64,000 nucleotides of DNA from Lepus europaeus (Eukaryota > Chordata > Mammalia > Lagomorpha > Leporidae), in contig NC_084837.1 in assembly GCF_033115175.1 (NCBI RefSeq), forward strand, positions 88,300,966 to 88,364,965. Direction: 5' to 3'. The notes beneath the pieces were generated by a model. The model had not been told where the DNA came from, made no database searches, and worked only from the letters and a program-made list of their open reading frames with translations. This document shows, in pieces, positions 59,085 through 64,000 of this stretch (within the stretch, counting starts at the first letter, position 1; each line of letters opens with the position of its first letter). Both the position numbers and the translations under genes were made by a program.

Positions 59085-60160
59085 TGTTTATTCGTTTTCA
59101 TCTACTTGAAAGGCACACACACACACATACACACACAGAATATCTTCCATTTGTTGGTTCACTTCCCAATTGTCCACAACACCCAGGGCTGGGCTAAGCT
59201 GAAGCCAAGAACCCTGAACTCCATCTGGGTCTCCCACATGGGCAGCAGGGGCCCACGTAGTGAGCCATTGTATGCTGCCTCTCGGGATGTCCTGGCAGGA
59301 AGATGAATCAGAAGGGGAATGGCTGGGACTTGAATTTGGGATGTGGGTGTCCCAGGCTTCACTGTTGCATCACAACACCCACCCTGGAGCCATCTTAGTC
59401 TGCCCATCACTCTTCTCTGATTCACTCTTCTCAGGGGTAGGGCAGCTTCTGGAAAGCTGAGAATTTGCCTGAAAAGAGTTTCATTTCCAACAACAATGAG
59501 CTATGCATGACACAGCCCTGGGTTTCTACTTATTTTAAGATATTGTAAACTATAATTATTGGTTCATCAGTGTGCTTTGTGTTTTTTTATACTCCCAGGG
59601 AGCAAAGACTCTCTCTTCTGTAATGTGCCGGAGTGCTTTAAGGGTACAAAGCTGTTATTGTTATTATAATGATAACATTGCTGGATGGGGATTACTGCTC
59701 AACCACGTACATGGCTATTTGTCCCTGCTCCTGTCCAGGCTTACTCTGAATAGAAAGGTCTCAGAAGCACAGTCGACACAAGCCTTCACCTTTACAGAGT
59801 GGGAGATTGAGTTAATTTGGGGAGTTTATTTATTTATTTTTAAGGATTTACTTATTATTTGAAAGAGTTACACAGAGAAAGGGAGAGACAGAGAGAGAGA
59901 GAGAGACCTTTCATCTGCTGGTTCACTCTCCAGATGGTCGTAACAGCCGGGGCTGGGCCAGGCCAAAGCCAAGAGCTTCTCCCAGGTCTCCCACATGGGT
60001 GGCAGGGGTCCAGTACTTGGGCCATCTGCTGCTGCTTTTCCCAGGCCACCAGCAGGGAGCTGGATTGGAAGAAGAGCAGGCGGGACATGAACAGGCATCC
60101 ATACGGGATGCTGGCATTGTTGGCAGCTGCTTTACCCACTATGCCACGATGCCAGCCCCT
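59085..60160 (-). mobile_element. Two minus-strand CSINEs
   Basis: About 59085-59385 (with (AC)n at 59115-59138) and 59828-60160. Between them lies sequence without recognised repeats. Confidence 0.82.
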
Positions 60161-60199
60161 CATTTTAGGATTTTAGAGCTGGATTATAGGGACTGTGAT

Positions 60200-60320
60200 T
60201 TCTAGTATCCCAGCTTTATGAAGGGGAAACTCAGCCTCTGGGGGTCCTCCAAGGTCACTTTTCTTATTACAAATGGAACAGGGACATCATCTGAGTGCCA
60301 GGCCAATGCCATCTTGCCAC
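60200..60320 (-). repeat. Possible MIR fragment
   Basis: atgaaggggaaactcagcct followed by caaggtcac recalls MIR in reverse. Weak. Confidence 0.35.
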
Positions 60321-60509
60321 ATAGTAGATAGGTTTGACAAGTTTTGCTTGATAATTGTCAAGTAGATTGGATTGGCCATGAGCTTTTTCAAGTCTCTCCA
60401 ACGATAGATACCAAGGGTCTTGGTAATTCCATAAACAACAATAAGTTAATTATTTTCTCTTTCACCATTTTTATACTAACCTTCCATGGGGTAAACAGGA
60501 TATATCTTT

Positions 60510-60855
60510 TTTTTCTCTTTTTTTTGACAGGCAGAGTTAGACAGAGAGAGAGAGACAGAGAGAAAGGTCTTCCTTTTCCATTGGTTCACCCTCCAATGGC
60601 CACCGCGGCTGGCGCGCTGCAGCCGGCGCATCGCACTGATCCAAAGCCAGGAGCCAGGTGCTTCTTCTGGTCTCCCATGCGGGTGCAGGGCCCAAGCACT
60701 TGGGCCATCCCCCACTGCACTCCCGGGCCATAGCAGAGAGCTGGCCTGGAAGAGAGGCAACTGGGACAGAATCCGGCGCCCCGACCGGGACTAGAACCCA
60801 GTGTGCCAGCGCCGCAGGCAGAGGATTAGCCTATTGAGCCGTGGCGCCAGCACTA
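60510..60855 (-). mobile_element. Young CSINE
   Basis: T-run, tgacaggcagagttagacag start, head at the right. The flanks share ctaaccttc (60477 and 60854). Confidence 0.92.
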
Positions 60856-61017
60856 ACCTTCAATTTCAAGTTATATCAAACCATATTTCATATAATTGCA
60901 TAGACTTGAACATATCATAACCCACATTTGAGTTCTATGAGTTTGGGGCCAAACCTAGAAACTGACAAACCCAGATGCCCTTCAAACTTAGTTTATAAAC
61001 TATTAAAAAAAATTTAG

Positions 61018-62620
61018 GTGGCTGCCATTGTGGTACAGTGGGTTAAGCAGCTGCCTCCCATAAATGGGCATCCCATATGAGCACTGGTTCCCATATGAGT
61101 CCCAACTGCTCCACTTCTAGTAGCTCCCTGCTGACAGAACTGGGAAGGCATCAGAGGATGGTCCAAGTACTTGGGACCCTGCTGCCCATGGGAGACCCAG
61201 ATGGAGTTCCAGCCTCCTGGCTTCAGTCTGGCCCAACTCTGGCTGGGCCCGCAGATGGAAGACTCTCTCTCTCTCTTTCCTTCCCTCTTTCTCTCTCTCC
61301 CTTCCTCTTTCTCTTTAATTCTGTGTTTCAAATACATAAATAAATAAACCCCTAAAAAAGCAATTCTCTATACTGTCCACAGTGCATGAGCTCGGATTTA
61401 GGAATGTGGGGGTAGACATCCAGCCCAGCAGTGAGGACTCCAGTCAAGGCAGCTGCAGCCAGAGTCAGAGGGCGTGGTTGGAGTTCTGGCTGTGCTCTGA
61501 TTCTGGCCTGCTAGTCTGTACTCCAGGAGGAAGCAGGTGACAGCTCAAGTACTGGCCTTAGTACTACTCATCCATCTGGACCGAGTTCTCTGCTCCTTCT
61601 CCAGCCTAGCCAGCCCTGGCAATTGCAGGCATTTGGATAGTGAATCCGTGGATAGGGGTATCCTTCTCTGCCTTTCAAAAAGAATAAATAGTTCTAGGGG
61701 GCCAGTGCTGTGGTGCAGCGGGTTAACGCCCTGGACTGAAGTGCCGCATCCCATATGGGTGCTGGTTTGAGATCCGGCTGCTCCACTTCCAATCCAGCTC
61801 TCTGCTGTGGCCTGGGAAAGCAGTAGAAGATGGCCCAAGTCCTTGGGCCCCTGAACCCACGTGGGAGACCTGAAAGAAGTTCCTGGCTCCTGGCTTCAGA
61901 TTGACACAGCTCCGGCCATTGCAGCCAATTCAGGAGTGAACCAGTGGATGGAAGACCTCTCTCTCTTTCTGCCTCTCCTCTCCCTGTGCAACTCTTTCAA
62001 ATAAATAAATAAAATCTTTTTAAAAAATAAATAGTTCTTACTGATTGAAATTTATGGAGAGAAAAGCCTTTCCTTTTCTAATTTTCCATCATACAGGTGG
62101 GCACAAATTATATATTTTCTCTTTCATTGTATATTTAGGTGGTTTCAGATTTTAGCTATATAACTTATACCATACCATGGTATTAATCATTCCTTTATAT
62201 AGCTTTCATATTTCCCCAGAAAATATTCATGGAAGTGGGCTTATTGTGCCAAACTGTGCGAATTATTTTTTTAAAGATTTAATTGGGGCTGGTGCTGTGG
62301 GACAGTGAAGTAAAGCCTCAGCCTGCAGTGCTGGTATTCCATATGGGCACTGGTTCTAGTCCCGGCTGCTCCACTTCCAATCCAGCTCTGTGCTATGGTC
62401 TGGGAAAGCAGTGGAAAATGGCCCAAGTCCTTGGGCCCCTGCACCTTATGGGAGGCCCAGAAGAAGCTCCTGGCTCCTGGCTTTGGATCAGCTCAGCTCT
62501 GGCTGCTGCAGTCATTTGGGGAATGAGCTAGTGGATGGAAGGTCTCTTTCTCTCTCTCTGACTCTGACTCTCTCTGTAACCCTGTCTTTCAAATAAACAA
62601 AATACATCTCTAAAAAAAGA
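61018..62620 (+). mobile_element. Four plus-strand SINEs
   Basis: 61018-61360, an old one at about 61405-61690, 61700-62035 and 62284-62616. 62040-62280 shows only AT-rich sequence. Confidence 0.82.
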
Positions 62621-62950
62621 TTTATTTATTTGAAAGAGAGTCAGAGAGAGCTCTACCACATCAAGTGGTTGACTCCCCAAGTGGCTGCAACAACTGGGGC
62701 AGAGTCAGTCCAAAGCCAAGAGCCAAGAACTCCATCCATGGGTGGCAGGAACTCAAGTCCTCGACCCATTGCCCGCTGCCTTCCAGGCATTATCAGGAAG
62801 CGGACAGAAGGCAGGGCAGCCAGGACTGGTGCCAGGCAGAGTGTTCTGGCTGTGCTCCTGGTTCTGGCCTCTTGCTAATCTGTACTCTGGGAGGACACAG
62901 TGATGGCTCAAGTGGTGGCCTAACTGCTGCACCACAAGGCTGCCCCCTGA
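62617..62950 (-). mobile_element. Old minus-strand SINE
   Basis: Begins directly at the tail of the preceding element. Diverged head. Confidence 0.75.
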
Positions 62951-63084
62951 GAGAATATTTTTGAAAACCAAATTGCTTTCTAGAAAGCCTTTAAGAAATG
63001 ATTCTCCTTCCAGAAGATTAGGTTATGTGATGAAAACCCACACATCCACATTGATTTAGCTCTGTGTGCCAGTCAGTATTATTT

Positions 63085-63225
63085 CATGATTGAATTTAAT
63101 ACAACAATCCGGTGCAGTCCATAGCCTGATTCTTATTTTATAGAGGAGTCAACAGAGGCCCAGAGAAGTTAAGTCATCAGCCCAAGACCTGGAATTAACT
63201 CCTGGTCCTTCTCTCTCAAGTTTAT
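63085..63225 (-). repeat. MIR fragment
   Basis: attttatagaggagtcaaca and gagaagttaagtcatcagcc are the reverse complement of the MIR core. Confidence 0.7.
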
Positions 63226-63704
63226 GCTCTGTTTTGTTTTGTTTTGGGGGCTTTTGGACTGCAAGTGTCAAGGTTTGAGTTCAGTGTTGGCTTGGGTTCC
63301 TGAACCACTGTCCTCATTGGCTGCCCTCTACCAGGCCCTTATCTGTTTCACATAATAGAGCCATGCACATGCTGGATGAACCACATGAAATTTCCCAAAT
63401 TCAAACACTTTTCAAACTAGAAACCCAGCAACCTCCTATGTGTCCAACTTAATACTTAAGTTGCAGGGTTTATTGCACTGTGTTAAATACAATACAGTGG
63501 AGTCTGTCTGGGTCTCATCTTTGCAGTCAGCACTTGGGTTAGACACTCAGGAAAAGAAGACAGATCTCGGGAATCACCGCCCGTCAGAAAAGGAGATGAG
63601 GAGAACAAGCTCTCCTACCTTGAACTGTTTTACCAACTTTAACCATGGAGGCAGTTCTGATCTAGATTAGTAGACCATGTTGACGATTTTTAAGTTATGT
63701 GTTG
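63226..63704. other. Intergenic sequence, nothing recognised
   Basis: Contains (GTTTT)n at 63230-63246 and a short open frame (63440-63670) without family features. Confidence 0.5.
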
Positions 63705-64000
63705 GGGCCAGCACCGTGGCACTGTGGCAAAGCGAGTAAAACCACCACCTACAGTGCTGGCATCCCACGTGAATGCTGGTTCGAGATCCGGCTGCTCCAC
63801 TTCCAACACAGCTCTCTGCTATGGCCTGGGAAAGCAGTAGAAGGTGGCCCAAGTCCTTGGGCCCTTGCACCCACGTGGGAGGCCCAGAACAGGCTCCTGA
63901 CTCCTGGCTTCAGATCGGCGCAGCCCCGCCCATTGCAGCCATTTGGGGAGCTCTCTCTCTGCCTCTTCTTCTCTAATTCTTTCATATAAATAAATAAATC
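63705..64000 (+). mobile_element. CSINE cut by the window end
   Basis: Head ggggccagcaccgtgg; the (AAAT)n tail reaches the last base. Confidence 0.92.

Noticed and set aside
44700-64000. Expected first exon of MAP2K1, the next gene on human 15q22
   Set aside because: No frame with its N-terminus was found on either strand; the gene probably starts beyond the window.
1-64000. CRISPR arrays, operons or bacterial genes
   Set aside because: Spliced genes, CpG islands, SINEs and poly(A) signals make this vertebrate DNA; the repeats are dispersed, not arrays with spacers.

Overview
The window is mammalian nuclear DNA, almost certainly from a leporid and most likely European rabbit. The marker is the lagomorph tRNA-derived C-repeat SINE (CSINE): about 85 copies on both strands, with the typical C-repeat 5' end and either a plain A-tail or an (AAAT)n tail. 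Two multi-exon host genes lie tail to tail, in the DIS3L-TIPIN order I remember for human chromosome 15q22.

1-4,250: fossil repeats, a DNAJC19 retrocopy on the minus strand (about 2,683-3,132) and a short promoter region. 4,255-21,825: a 17-exon DIS3-family exoribonuclease gene on the plus strand, with a palindromic TATA element, a CpG island over exon 1 and intron 1, GT-AG introns throughout, an open frame of 1,032 codons (1,069 from an upstream in-frame ATG) and a consensus poly(A) signal. Its domain order is PIN-like, two cold-shock/OB domains, RNB, S1, as in DIS3L, and the RNB catalytic residues are intact. The protein nevertheless differs from DIS3L, as I remember it, at roughly a third of positions. 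That is far more than expected for a rabbit-human orthologue and is the main finding.

21,999-23,400: one copy of a direct duplication whose partner is at 55,787-56,885. 24,033-44,494: TIPIN on the minus strand, with seven coding exons, a non-coding first exon and a CpG-island promoter holding an E2F palindrome, a TCTCGCGAGA palindrome and GC boxes. Its introns are packed with CSINEs, old L2 and MIR pieces and a long GGAA microsatellite. 44,600-64,000: intergenic, mostly CSINEs, often nested, plus an L1 3' end (49,741-50,800), a PFDN6 retrocopy split by a CSINE (about 52,490-53,310), a solo LTR-like fossil (57,300-57,950) and a few stretches without recognisable repeats.

The two genes act in different processes: the DIS3L type is a cytoplasmic exosome 3'-5' RNase, and TIPIN belongs to the TIMELESS-TIPIN replication-fork protection complex. 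Gene and family names come from protein sequence recalled from memory. No database search was run, and identities and repeat boundaries are estimates by eye.
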